8,278 nucleotides of DNA, from positions 1-8,278 of the forward strand of contig CATMVR010000195.1 of NCBI GenBank assembly GCA_950075905.1, written 5' to 3'. Made by a program: the position numbers and the translations under genes. A model generated the notes under the pieces. The model worked only from the letters and a program-made list of their open reading frames with translations. It ran no database searches and had not been told where the DNA came from. Shown here piece after piece: positions 1 to 6,889 of the stretch (the stretch's first letter is position 1; each line of letters opens with the position of its first letter). The stretch comes from an uncultured Persicitalea sp. (lineage in GTDB: Bacteria > Bacteroidota > Bacteroidia > Cytophagales > Spirosomataceae).

Positions 1-407
1 CGGAGCGGGGTATCCAGGGCCCCCGGCACTGGATGCGCAGTACGCCCGATGGCACGACGATTGGTTTCCTGGCCCAAGATGCGGCCGGACATACCCAACT
101 CTTCGGGGTTTCGCCCAATGGCGGGGCTACCCGGCAGCTGACGCATCAGGCGTTCTCTATTCAGACCCCGTTCAATTTCAGTCCGGACGGGCACTTTGTA
201 GCCTATGCCGCCGACAATTCCATCTTCATCACCGACTTACGAACCGGGCAACCCCACCGCCTGACCCCACGCACGACCGACGAGAACGCGCCCATCAATG
301 GCGTTATCTGGTCTAATAAGGGCGATAGCCTGGTGTATAACCGGTACGTGAGTACGCCTGAGGGGAGGTACATTCAGATGTTTCAGCTGATGGTCAAGTA
401 CCACTAA
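1..407 (+). CDS. TolB/PD40-type beta-propeller protein, C-terminal fragment
   Basis: The reading frame is open from the left edge (first full codon at position 3, Glu) to a TAA at 405-407, so 134 C-terminal residues are visible and the true start lies outside the window. The ATG at 33 is internal: the ten codons before it (ending GPRHW) continue the same fold. The fragment contains repeated blade motifs of the PD40/TolB type: S-T-P-D-G followed by IGFLAQD, then F-S-P-D-G followed by FVAYAAD, then a degenerate third (W-S-N-K-G-D-S-L-V-Y). Short linkers of the N-G-G or R-T-G type lead into 'RQLT' and 'HRLT', as in WD40-like TolB propellers. The G-I-Q-G-P-R-H-W stretch before the first blade suggests the DUF3748 (YidR-like) family, but that is from memory and not certain. 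Function is unknown; such propellers usually bind proteins or carbohydrates. It is convergent with the next gene. Confidence 0.75.
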   Translation, partial: ERGIQGPRHWMRSTPDGTTIGFLAQDAAGHTQLFGVSPNGGATRQLTHQAFSIQTPFNFSPDGHFVAYAADNSIFITDLRTGQPHRLTPRTTDENAPINGVIWSNKGDSLVYNRYVSTPEGRYIQMFQLMVKYH

Positions 408-501
408 GACATCTTGTCTGCATCCTCATTCCATCTGCTTATAGTTGTAGCTTATGACGCTCCCTGCTTTTCAGGCCAAGAATAGCCAGGGAAATCAGCA
501 A

Positions 502-537
502 TACCATCAGGACGACGACTCCGTATTACTGATGGTA
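502..537. repeat. 9-bp inverted repeat between convergent genes
   Basis: TACCATCAG (502-510) is perfectly complementary to CTGATGGTA (529-537) across an 18-nt loop. The right arm covers the last codons of the minus-strand hydroxylase. Neither strand has a T-tract after the stem (plus strand continues AAAATACAG, minus strand TTGCTGATT), so an intrinsic terminator is only a weak possibility. The rest of the 408-525 gap shows nothing recognisable. Confidence 0.3.
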
Positions 538-1640
538 AAAATACAGTGCTATGCAGACTACCAGAATTTCGGAAAACAGCACCGGTAATTCATGTTGGAT
601 AAAGTCTTTGCGGATGCCCCCATTCAATAGCCTGGCGTGGTTGACAAGGTTGCAAACTCCAACAAATGCGTATAGCATAAACTCCCCGGTAGCCAGGTAG
701 CTTCTGTAAATCAACAGAAGGATAATGCCTATGACACACCCGGCAAGTTGTACCATTGCACAAGGATAATAGAACTTGGGAATAGTAGCAGGGCTTTTTT
801 GAAAGGAGTTGGGGGCCTGCCCCGTTTCCAGAGGACTCCACTCAGGAGGCATAAACAGCAGCCTGACCTTATCGTACCAGCGGGGCAAAGTGCGTATCGT
901 TTTCCATAAGTACAGGTAATGGTGGCCGATGGCCCCCAGAGGGCTGGTATCCTTGTAGCAGCCTTTGATACCATACCTGACGGGTTCGGTTTCTTCCTGA
1001 AAAGTCCCAAAAAGCTTATCCCAGATCACAAAAGTAGACCCGTAATTCTTGTCAATAAAAATATCATTTTGACCGTGGTGCACCCTGTGGTGAGAAGGGG
1101 TGATCAGAACTTTTTCAAGAAAGCCTAATCTCCGTACATATTCGGTGTGTAATAGGAAATCGTACAGTCCGGAAATCTTCAGCGTGATGACCAAAACTGC
1201 CGGTGTGAAACCGAATAGGGGTAGTATCGACCAGAAGGCGATTCTGTTGATACCCTGAAATAGCGACGTACGGAATCCGTTGGAGAAATTGTACCGATCG
1301 GAAGAATGGTGGGTCACGTGGCCGGCCCATAGAATATTAATCCGGTGTGAGCATCGATGGTACCAGTAAGAGAGGAGGTCAACGGCTACATACGCCCACA
1401 CCCACGTGTACCAGGTCGGCTCAAGAGTAAGCAGGCGATAATTGGCAAAAACGTAATCCAGTACCAGGTACATGGAAGAAAAGTAGATGATGGACCCTAA
1501 TTGGTCAATGGCTCCAATGCTCATATTCATGACGACATTGCCAGGGGTATACCTCTGGTCCTGATCACGAAATTCAGGAACCATTCGATGCAGACGATCA
1601 GTAGAAAAACGGGAATGAGCAGGGCGGTAGTGTTTATCAT
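526..1640 (-). CDS. Sterol desaturase / fatty acid hydroxylase family membrane protein, apparently frameshifted
   Basis: This is a di-iron integral-membrane oxygenase of the fatty acid hydroxylase superfamily, resembling bacterial alkylglycerol monooxygenase-like proteins; the substrate (a lipid) is unknown. The main frame (1584 to 526, 352 residues) shows the histidine boxes H76-RCS-H80, H89-VT-H92-H93 and H166-RV-H169-H170, plus H146 in HTEY. Hydrophobic segments flank them, and about three lie in the C-terminal third. The ATG at 1584 is unlikely to be the true start. An ATG at 1640 opens a hydrophobic N-terminus (MINTTALLIPVF...IEWFLNF) that is typical of the family, but it runs in another frame and stops at 1527. 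Adding one T to the TTT run at minus-strand 1572-1570 joins the two as ...EWFLNF-RDQDQRYTPG..., giving 371 residues. This is either a sequencing error in a short homopolymer or a real inactivating mutation. A -7-like promoter element lies just upstream of 1640, which supports that start. Family call is firm; integrity is not. Confidence 0.85.
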
Positions 1641-1672
1641 GAAGGTGTTTATTTTTTTGTGAATCACCCTCA

Positions 1673-1680
1673 CAAACATA
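1673..1680 (-). promoter_or_regulatory. Bacteroidota -7 element for the hydroxylase gene
   Basis: Read on the minus strand this is TATGTTTG, an exact match to the Bacteroidota -7 consensus TAnnTTTG. It would place the transcript start roughly 25-30 nt before the ATG at 1640, which favours that start over the one at 1584. I see no TTTG at the expected -33 spacing, so the call rests on the -7 box alone. Confidence 0.45.
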
Positions 1681-1844
1681 CCAGACAAGCCTGTTCGGGT
1701 TCGGCAGAGTTTCTCAACGACGAGATCGGGTTTAGGAATGGTAGAAAATGATCCTGCATGAGTAGTGGCTAAGCTGTGTTCGGTTAGGGACCATTTAGTT
1801 CCGTAGAGAAACTGGCCCCAGCCGTTGGTAAACCTGCCTTATCG

Positions 1845-1869
1845 TCTACTGCTTCCGATAGTAGATTTG
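1845..1869 (+). promoter_or_regulatory. -7 element with nested inverted repeats upstream of the alpha/beta hydrolase
   Basis: TAGATTTG at 1862-1869 matches TAnnTTTG exactly and lies about 40 nt before the ATG at 1910. No -33 TTTG is seen at normal spacing. The box overlaps the right arm of an inverted repeat, TCTACT (1845-1850) with AGTAGA (1860-1865), interleaved with TATCG (1840-1844) and CGATA (1856-1860). This could be an operator, but arms of 5-6 bp can arise by chance. I see nothing else recognisable in the 1681-1839 part of this intergenic region. Confidence 0.35.
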
Positions 1870-1909
1870 TTCCATCTCTTATCAATGCACCTCAAACCCG
1901 ACACTAGTT

Positions 1910-2839
1910 ATGGCACCCCTATTTTGGAAAAAATCTGTTTTCACGTTTCCTGTCTTATTTATACTTGTGTTTCTGCAGTCCGGATGTTTTCGGCAGTGGC
2001 GCGCTACGCCGGGAGATGTTCGGCGCTACCTGGCAGCGAGCTCGCTGAAGCCCACCTTCCACACTATCGAACGTGACTCTATGAAGCTATTTTGTTTGAC
2101 CACCGGCTCTGACACTCTACCGCCTCTCCTGCTGGTGCACGGTGCACCCGGAAACTGGTTTGATCTGAGAAATATGCTTGATGATACTTTTCTTCGGAAG
2201 AAATTTCAGGTGATTGTCATAGATCGCCCAGGCTACGGAAACTCCCGCAAGAAAGACGGCCGAAAGGCACACTCCATTACGTCTATTGATCGACAGGCAC
2301 ACCAGATAGCGCTGGCGCTTACTCTGAATCGTTCTGGTGAAAAAGCTATCGTGCTTGGTCGCTCGTACGGTGGCCCGATTGCGGCTCGCATAGCGATGCT
2401 GAACCCGGATAAAGTAAAACATCTGATCATGGTGGCGCCACCAGTTGATCCTTCCCTCGAAAAGTTTTACTGGTTTTCGTCCTGGGGCAACCGGAAATAC
2501 ATCCGCTTTTTCCTGCCCGGGGAATTCAATACGGCTACTGATGAGAAATTTGACCATGTAGCGCAGCTCGAAAAGCTGAGCAGGCACTGGACATCGCTGC
2601 AGATGGAGATGACAGTGGTGCAGGGAGGCGACGACTGGGTGGTAGACCCCGCCAATCTGGACTTTTCACGCCGGATGCTCCCTCCGTTCCTGACCAAATT
2701 TGTTTATCTGCCCAAAGCCGGGCATGCTATAACTGAAACCCATCCGGAATTGATACGAGAGCTTATCTTACGGGCCGCACAGCCCAAAGAACTGCCGGCG
2801 ACTACTGTACTTTCGGGGGTTTTCCACAAAAATCGATGA
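1910..2839 (+). CDS. Alpha/beta hydrolase, probably an exported lipoprotein
   Basis: A 309-residue serine hydrolase of the alpha/beta fold; the substrate cannot be read from sequence. The core motifs appear in order. H77-G-A-P is the oxyanion-hole region after the first long strand (LLLV). V-I-D-R-P-G-Y-G-N-S (103-112) follows. The nucleophile elbow is G150-R-S152-Y-G-G with Ser152. A candidate acid is D241 or D242 in V-V-Q-G-G-D-D-W, and the catalytic His is H272 in K-A-G-H-A. The N-terminus has WKK, then a hydrophobic stretch ending in L-Q-S-G-C26, a lipobox-like site with a non-ideal Gln at -3. The protein is therefore probably acylated and envelope-anchored, though an ordinary N-terminal membrane anchor is possible. 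The ATG at 1910 is chosen because it gives this signal; the next in-frame ATG (codon 58) would remove it. No Shine-Dalgarno is present, as is normal here. The gene is divergent from the hydroxylase and separated by 124 bp from the next start, so it is probably transcribed alone. Confidence 0.88.
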   Translation: MAPLFWKKSVFTFPVLFILVFLQSGCFRQWRATPGDVRRYLAASSLKPTFHTIERDSMKLFCLTTGSDTLPPLLLVHGAPGNWFDLRNMLDDTFLRKKFQVIVIDRPGYGNSRKKDGRKAHSITSIDRQAHQIALALTLNRSGEKAIVLGRSYGGPIAARIAMLNPDKVKHLIMVAPPVDPSLEKFYWFSSWGNRKYIRFFLPGEFNTATDEKFDHVAQLEKLSRHWTSLQMEMTVVQGGDDWVVDPANLDFSRRMLPPFLTKFVYLPKAGHAITETHPELIRELILRAAQPKELPATTVLSGVFHKNR

Positions 2840-2883
2840 GTATTCTGAAAGCAAAGGGAAAAGTTATTTTGGGGGAGCAATAG

Positions 2884-2917
2884 TTTGTTGCCTTTATTTG
2901 AAAATCGACTATTTTTT
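2884..2917 (+). promoter_or_regulatory. Candidate promoter of the 7TM-LytTR gene
   Basis: TTTG at 2884-2887, a 22-bp spacer and TATTTTTT at 2910-2917 resemble the Bacteroidota -33/-7 pair, with one mismatch in the -7 box. Transcription would start near 2922-2925. That is downstream of the first possible TTG codon (2898) and upstream of the second (2964), so it supports translation from 2964. Confidence 0.35.
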
Positions 2918-2970
2918 TCTAAAATTACGTAGAAAAAACACACACTTCCCCCCCCTTTTTTATTTGAAAA
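2893..2970 (+). repeat. 12-bp direct repeat in the leader of the 7TM-LytTR gene
   Basis: TTTATTTGAAAA occurs at 2893-2904 and again at 2959-2970, exactly 66 bp apart. Each copy contains a TTG that is in frame with the downstream gene. Between them lies an AT-rich stretch and a C8T6 homopolymer tract (2948-2961). The repeat could be a binding site, a small duplication, or chance in AT-rich DNA. Confidence 0.5.
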
Positions 2971-4625
2971 CAACTGTATTGTTCCTCCTGCTGTGTGTTT
3001 GTACGGACATTCCAGCGCTGTACGCCCAAAAAACTATCCGGTATCAGCACCCGGATCAACTGGTTGAAATGGGCGGCTATGCCCGTTACTTTGAAGACAC
3101 CACCAATCAGCTTACCCACGAGCAGGTGAGCCGATTGCCTGGCCAACGCTTCACCGATAGTCCGGACAATATCCTCAACCTGGGATTCACACCCTCCCGG
3201 ATTTGGCTAAAATGGGATTTGAAAAACGAAACGGGAGAACCCTTGTATGCGGTGCTGGAAGCGCAGGACATTGACTATGTGGATGCGTATATAGTAGGTA
3301 GTGACACAACTTACTACGTAGAGACCGGGGTGCTTCGCCCTTTTACCCACCGATACTTTGATACCAATAGCATTGTGCTTAGCCTGGGCCGGGAGCCTGC
3401 TCAGCTGTACATTGCGCTCAAAGATATGAACGGACTGGTACTACCCCTGAAACTGGGGACGATCCGGCCGGTGGTGCAGAAGATTTACCGCGAAACCATG
3501 ATCAATGCCTTTGTGACGGGTATTCTTGCTCTCATTGCCTTGTTTAGCTTTTTCATGTTTGTTTCCCTGGGCGACCGTACCTTTTTGTTTTATGCCCTGC
3601 ACGTCATTTTTTCAGCCTTTACCCTGTTGACATTCGAAGGGTATCTTTCTGACCTGCTGTGGCGAGAGATGCCCTACATGAACAATGGCATCAATTCGAG
3701 CCTGATTCGACTGGGAACGCTCCTTACCAGCATCGCTTTTTCTGTGGTATTCCTCGGGGTCAGGGAAGTATTGCCCGGACTGGCCCGCTTCTATCGGTAT
3801 GTGGCGGTCGCGGCCATCCTGGTGGTTCTTGCCAAGATTATGGGTATTCAATGGGCCGAAATGGTTTTTAACGTGGTTGTCCTGATCACCTTTGTTACGT
3901 TTCTGGGGGTAGGGGTATGGCTATACCGTAAGGGCTTTCAACCCGCCCGGTTTTATCTGCTGGGCTGGGGTATATATATCGTCGAAATCCTGCTGCTGGT
4001 TCTCACGCTCTTTAATGTCATTTCGTTCGACCACTTTTTTACCTACTACGGGTATCAGATTGGCACCGCGGGGCAGGCCATCTTCCTGACCTTTGCCGTG
4101 ATGGATCGTATCAACGCGCTGCGGGTCAACGCCCTTGATGCACAGCAGCTGGCCCTGTCGCACATGCAGGAACACGAAAAGTTACTGGCCCGGCACAACC
4201 ATGTACTGGAACAACAACTAAGGAAAGATGACACTCCCAACCGGGAAGACCTTGACCAACTAATAAAGCTGTTTCGGGAAGAGCGGGAAAAAGTAAGAAA
4301 AATCCCCATCCCTACCTTGGAAGGCGTACTTCTTTTTGCACCTAACGAAATCATTCGCATTGAGGCCATGGGAAGCTACACCACTATCCACTTCGTAAAC
4401 CGAAAAGAGATGGTGGCTTCCCGATCGCTGGCTGAGTTTGAGCAGGTGCTATCTGACTACGACGAGTTTTTCCGAGTTCACAAGTCACATCTGGTCAATA
4501 TTACGTACATCACCCGGTACCAACGCGGCGAAGGGGGAACCCTCATGATGACAAATGGAAGCGAGGTGGATGTAGCCCGGCGTACCAAATCGGAGTTTTT
4601 GAAACGAATGCGAATGGAGAGCTGA
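2964..4625 (+). CDS. 7TMR-DISM sensor fused to a LytTR DNA-binding domain
   Basis: A membrane-bound one-component regulator of 553 residues. Numbered from the TTG at 2964: signal peptide 1-21 (MKTTVLFLLLC...LYA, cut before QKT); extracytoplasmic beta-rich 7TMR-DISMED2-type sensor about 39-168 (with RIWLKWDLKNE and a D-Y-V-D-A-Y-I strand); seven predicted membrane helices at about 182-202, 207-228, 247-266, 279-295, 298-321, 328-353 and 361-383; a charged, probably coiled-coil linker about 385-445; and a C-terminal LytTR domain about 449-553 with the diagnostic F-F-R-V-H-K-S-H-L-V-N (502-512). It presumably senses an envelope ligand and binds DNA directly, with no kinase or receiver domain. 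Start choice: no ATG occurs in frame until 3069, which lies inside the sensor. TTG at 2898 would add 22 odd residues and precede the likely transcript start, while TTG at 2964 gives a clean signal peptide. Ligand and target genes are unknown; autoregulation is common in LytTR regulators but is only inference here. Confidence 0.88.
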   Translation: MKTTVLFLLLCVCTDIPALYAQKTIRYQHPDQLVEMGGYARYFEDTTNQLTHEQVSRLPGQRFTDSPDNILNLGFTPSRIWLKWDLKNETGEPLYAVLEAQDIDYVDAYIVGSDTTYYVETGVLRPFTHRYFDTNSIVLSLGREPAQLYIALKDMNGLVLPLKLGTIRPVVQKIYRETMINAFVTGILALIALFSFFMFVSLGDRTFLFYALHVIFSAFTLLTFEGYLSDLLWREMPYMNNGINSSLIRLGTLLTSIAFSVVFLGVREVLPGLARFYRYVAVAAILVVLAKIMGIQWAEMVFNVVVLITFVTFLGVGVWLYRKGFQPARFYLLGWGIYIVEILLLVLTLFNVISFDHFFTYYGYQIGTAGQAIFLTFAVMDRINALRVNALDAQQLALSHMQEHEKLLARHNHVLEQQLRKDDTPNREDLDQLIKLFREEREKVRKIPIPTLEGVLLFAPNEIIRIEAMGSYTTIHFVNRKEMVASRSLAEFEQVLSDYDEFFRVHKSHLVNITYITRYQRGEGGTLMMTNGSEVDVARRTKSEFLKRMRMES

Positions 4626-4943
4626 AAGCGTAGCAGACTGCCTCTCTCCGGAAGCGATACAGGTACGGTGCTTTGTTAGCTACCCCCGTAAACTTCTTTT
4701 CCAGGCATTCCAGTACGTTCAGATCCAGGATTTTCTTCTGAAAATCGTTGCGGGCAAGCTGATGAGTCATTTTGATACCAAGGCAAAGCGGATGAAGTAA
4801 TCGGAAGATGACTTGTACGAATGCCAGGGAAAGGGACTGCTAATCCCTACTTTTCCCGGGCATTTCTTATATTGGGACATAATGTGTTTGCAAAAATCTC
4901 TGATCTTTACATCCCAACTACCTATTCTGAATTCTTAGTCATT
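4626..4943. other. 318-bp spacer with an unexplained coding-like minus-strand frame
   Basis: No clear gene lies between the LytTR gene and the sulfatase. On the minus strand, a frame runs from an ATG at 4770 to 4543. Its first 40 or so residues (MTHQLARNDFQKK..., ...VLECLEKKF...) have codon choices like real genes here. Its last part is merely antisense to the LytTR gene end, which it overlaps by 83 bp. Just upstream on the same strand another open stretch ends ...DYFIRFALVSK in a TGA overlapping that ATG (ATGA). I recognise neither piece. They could be a small gene, the remnant of a decayed gene, or chance. A hairpin at 4821-4863 is described separately. No good -33/-7 promoter for the sulfatase is visible: TTTG at 4887-4890 has only a poor partner (TACATCCC, 4908-4915). 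Confidence 0.3.
4821..4863 (+). terminator. Strong imperfect hairpin, possible terminator or sulfatase leader element
   Basis: ATGCC-A-GGGAAA (4821-4832) pairs with TTTCCC-G-GGCAT (4852-4863), 11 of 12 positions matched. An inner stem of GGGA (4833-4836) with TCCC (4844-4847) extends it. On the plus strand TTCTTATATTG follows, a weak U-rich tail. It sits about 200 nt after the LytTR stop and 80 nt before the sulfatase ATG, so it could end the upstream transcript or lie in the sulfatase 5' leader. Confidence 0.4.
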
Positions 4944-6662
4944 ATGAAAAAAACGCTCGCGTACGGTTTGGGGCTAAGTACCCTGGCCCTGGGCATTGTC
5001 CTGCTGGTGGTCCCCGGTTTTACCTCTCAGTCGCAGAACTCCCCCGCGCCAAAGCAGCCCAACATTATTTTCATCATGTCCGACGATCATGCCTACCAAG
5101 CCATCTCGGCCTACGATAATCGGCTGATCGAAACGCCTAATATTGACCGCATCGCCCAAAAGGGCATGCTCTTTACTCAGGCCAGCGTCACCAACTCCAT
5201 CTGCGCGCCTTCCCGGGCTACCATCCTGACGGGCAAGCACTCGCACTTGAACGGCAAGGTAGACAACCATTTTCCGTTCGATACCACCAACATCACCTTT
5301 CCGCAAATTTTGCAAAAGGCCGGGTACCAGACCGCCATGTTTGGCAAGCTGCACTTTGGTAACAGCCCCAAGGGCTTTGATCAGTTCAAAATTCTGCCGG
5401 GCCAGGGTGCCTACTACAACCCTGAGTTTATTACTAAAAACGAAGGAAACATCAAGGTACAGGGCTACGTGACGGACATCATCACCGATATGACGCTGGA
5501 CTGGCTCGGCAAGGAGCGGAAAAAGGACCAGCCCTTTCTGCTGATGTACCTGCACAAAGCCCCCCACCGGTCGTGGCAAATGGCCGAGCGGCATCTGGCT
5601 GAATACACTACGAAAAGATTTCCCGAACCGGAAACGCTTTTTGATGATTATTCCGGCCGGACTTCTCCCGCCGCCGAAGCCGAAATGAGCATTCTGCACC
5701 ATATGTCCTGGGCGGGTGATCACAAAGTGACGCCCGAAATCATGGACGAACTCGGGATTCCGGAGATTGGGTACGATAAGATTCGCTACACAAACGAAAT
5801 GAAGCGTCTTACACCCGCTCAGGCCGAAAACTTCCGTAAAGCCTATGCGCCCCTGAATGAAGAACTCCGGAAAAAGTACCCAACCATGACCGAAAAGGAG
5901 AAGATGCAGTGGAAGTACCAGCGCTACATGCAGGATTACCTGGGTTCTATCAAAGCCGTAGATGAAAACGTAGGTCGCCTGCTGGACTATCTGGAAGCGA
6001 ACAACCTCATGGAAAATACCATCATCCTCTATACCTCTGATCAGGGATTCTACCTCGGTGAGCACGGCTGGTTCGACAAGCGGTTTATCTACGACGAGTC
6101 GTTTAAGACGCCCCTGCTGGTAGCCTGGCCGGGCAAAACCAAGGCGGGTAGTCGCTCCGACGAGCTGGTTCAGAATCTGGACTTCGCCCAGACGTTCCTG
6201 GATGCTGCCGGCGTAAAGGCACCCGCCGATATGCAGGGAGAAAGCCTCGTACCGCTGCTGAAAGGACAAAAAGGAAAATGGAACCGCGATGCGGTCTACT
6301 ACCACTACTACGAGTACCCGGCCGAGCATATGGTAAACCGCCACTACGCCATCGTGACCAAAGACTACAAGCTGATTCACTACTACTATGTGGAGGACCA
6401 GTGGGAGTTGATAGACCGTAAAAAAGATCCCAAGGAGTTGAAAAACGTGTACAACGACCCCGCCTATGCGAAGGTGAAAAAGGAGCTGCATGCCAAGCTG
6501 GATCAGCTTCGCAAAAAGTATAAAGACAACGAGACGTTGAGCCAGAGCTATGTGGACAGACTGATGAATGATGCCTCCAATGGCAAGGTATACGGCGTAA
6601 ACCAGGAGAAAATCAGGGAAATCAAAGACCGGCGCGCAAAGGTAGAGGCAAAGCAGAAATAG
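4944..6662 (+). CDS. Secreted S1-family sulfatase
   Basis: A 572-residue type I (formylglycine) sulfatase that should remove sulfate esters from a sulfated sugar, polysaccharide or aryl compound in the periplasm or outside the cell. An N-terminal signal sequence (MKKTLAYGLGLS... to about residue 31) directs export. Motifs: P-N-I-I-F-I-M-S-D47-D48-H (metal ligands); the sulfatase signature C87-A-P-S-R91, where Cys87 is the residue oxidised to formylglycine; K98; G-K135-L-H137; H204/H208 in L-H-K-A-P-H; D366-Q367 in T-S-D-Q-G (metal site); and K379. The C-terminal part (YHYYEYP... to ...YNDPAY) resembles the DUF4976 cap found in sulfoglucosamine/iduronate-type sulfatases, followed by a Lys-rich tail. 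The subfamily is not certain; a GlcNAc-6-sulfate or glycosaminoglycan-type substrate is only a lean. The ATG at 4944 is chosen because the signal peptide begins there; the frame is open to 4821 without protein-like sequence. A formylglycine-generating enzyme or anSME is needed but is not in the window. It is followed by a terminator and is probably monocistronic. Confidence 0.93.
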   Translation: MKKTLAYGLGLSTLALGIVLLVVPGFTSQSQNSPAPKQPNIIFIMSDDHAYQAISAYDNRLIETPNIDRIAQKGMLFTQASVTNSICAPSRATILTGKHSHLNGKVDNHFPFDTTNITFPQILQKAGYQTAMFGKLHFGNSPKGFDQFKILPGQGAYYNPEFITKNEGNIKVQGYVTDIITDMTLDWLGKERKKDQPFLLMYLHKAPHRSWQMAERHLAEYTTKRFPEPETLFDDYSGRTSPAAEAEMSILHHMSWAGDHKVTPEIMDELGIPEIGYDKIRYTNEMKRLTPAQAENFRKAYAPLNEELRKKYPTMTEKEKMQWKYQRYMQDYLGSIKAVDENVGRLLDYLEANNLMENTIILYTSDQGFYLGEHGWFDKRFIYDESFKTPLLVAWPGKTKAGSRSDELVQNLDFAQTFLDAAGVKAPADMQGESLVPLLKGQKGKWNRDAVYYHYYEYPAEHMVNRHYAIVTKDYKLIHYYYVEDQWELIDRKKDPKELKNVYNDPAYAKVKKELHAKLDQLRKKYKDNETLSQSYVDRLMNDASNGKVYGVNQEKIREIKDRRAKVEAKQK

Positions 6663-6676
6663 GTTTTTCTGTATCT

Positions 6677-6713
6677 GCAAAGAGGCGACCTTTTTGGTCG
6701 CCTCTTTGCTTTT
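6677..6713 (+). terminator. Rho-independent terminator after the sulfatase
   Basis: A perfect 14-bp stem, GCAAAGAGGCGACC (6677-6690) with GGTCGCCTCTTTGC (6696-6709), encloses a TTTTT loop and is followed by TTTT. It begins 14 nt after the sulfatase stop codon. The T-tract is short, but stem length and GC content make this the clearest terminator in the window. The interval 6714-6889 behind it holds nothing recognisable. Confidence 0.9.
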
Positions 6714-6889
6714 GGAGCATAGCAATAGTTTCGGGTGGTTTAGGTAAAAGTATAAGGTCCGGTTCAGGTGAATATCCACTTTGCAAATGGGGAATAGCTA
6801 TGGAAATGACCTTGTCAAACATCCCAAAAGGTGCCAATAGTCCCAACGGAGCGTTATTCTTCCCTAATTCTGGTCCTCTATCCCTGGCA

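Noticed and set aside
1569..1575. Programmed -1 ribosomal frameshifting in the hydroxylase
   Set aside because: The bases around the junction (GAATTTC) do not form a standard slippery heptamer and no downstream structure is obvious; an indel is simpler.
1707..1813. Inverted repeat AGTTTCTC / GAGAAACT
   Set aside because: Only 8 bp with a 90-nt loop, which is expected by chance at this length.
2117..2587. A 156-codon minus-strand frame inside the alpha/beta hydrolase
   Set aside because: Antisense to a gene with an intact nucleophile elbow and catalytic His; no recognisable motif in the mirror frame.
4974..6779. A 601-codon open frame on the minus strand covering the sulfatase gene
   Set aside because: It lies antisense to a gene with clear catalytic motifs, its translation is a low-information V/L/H/Q-rich mirror of that gene, and no domain is recognisable. 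It arises from the codon bias of the real gene.
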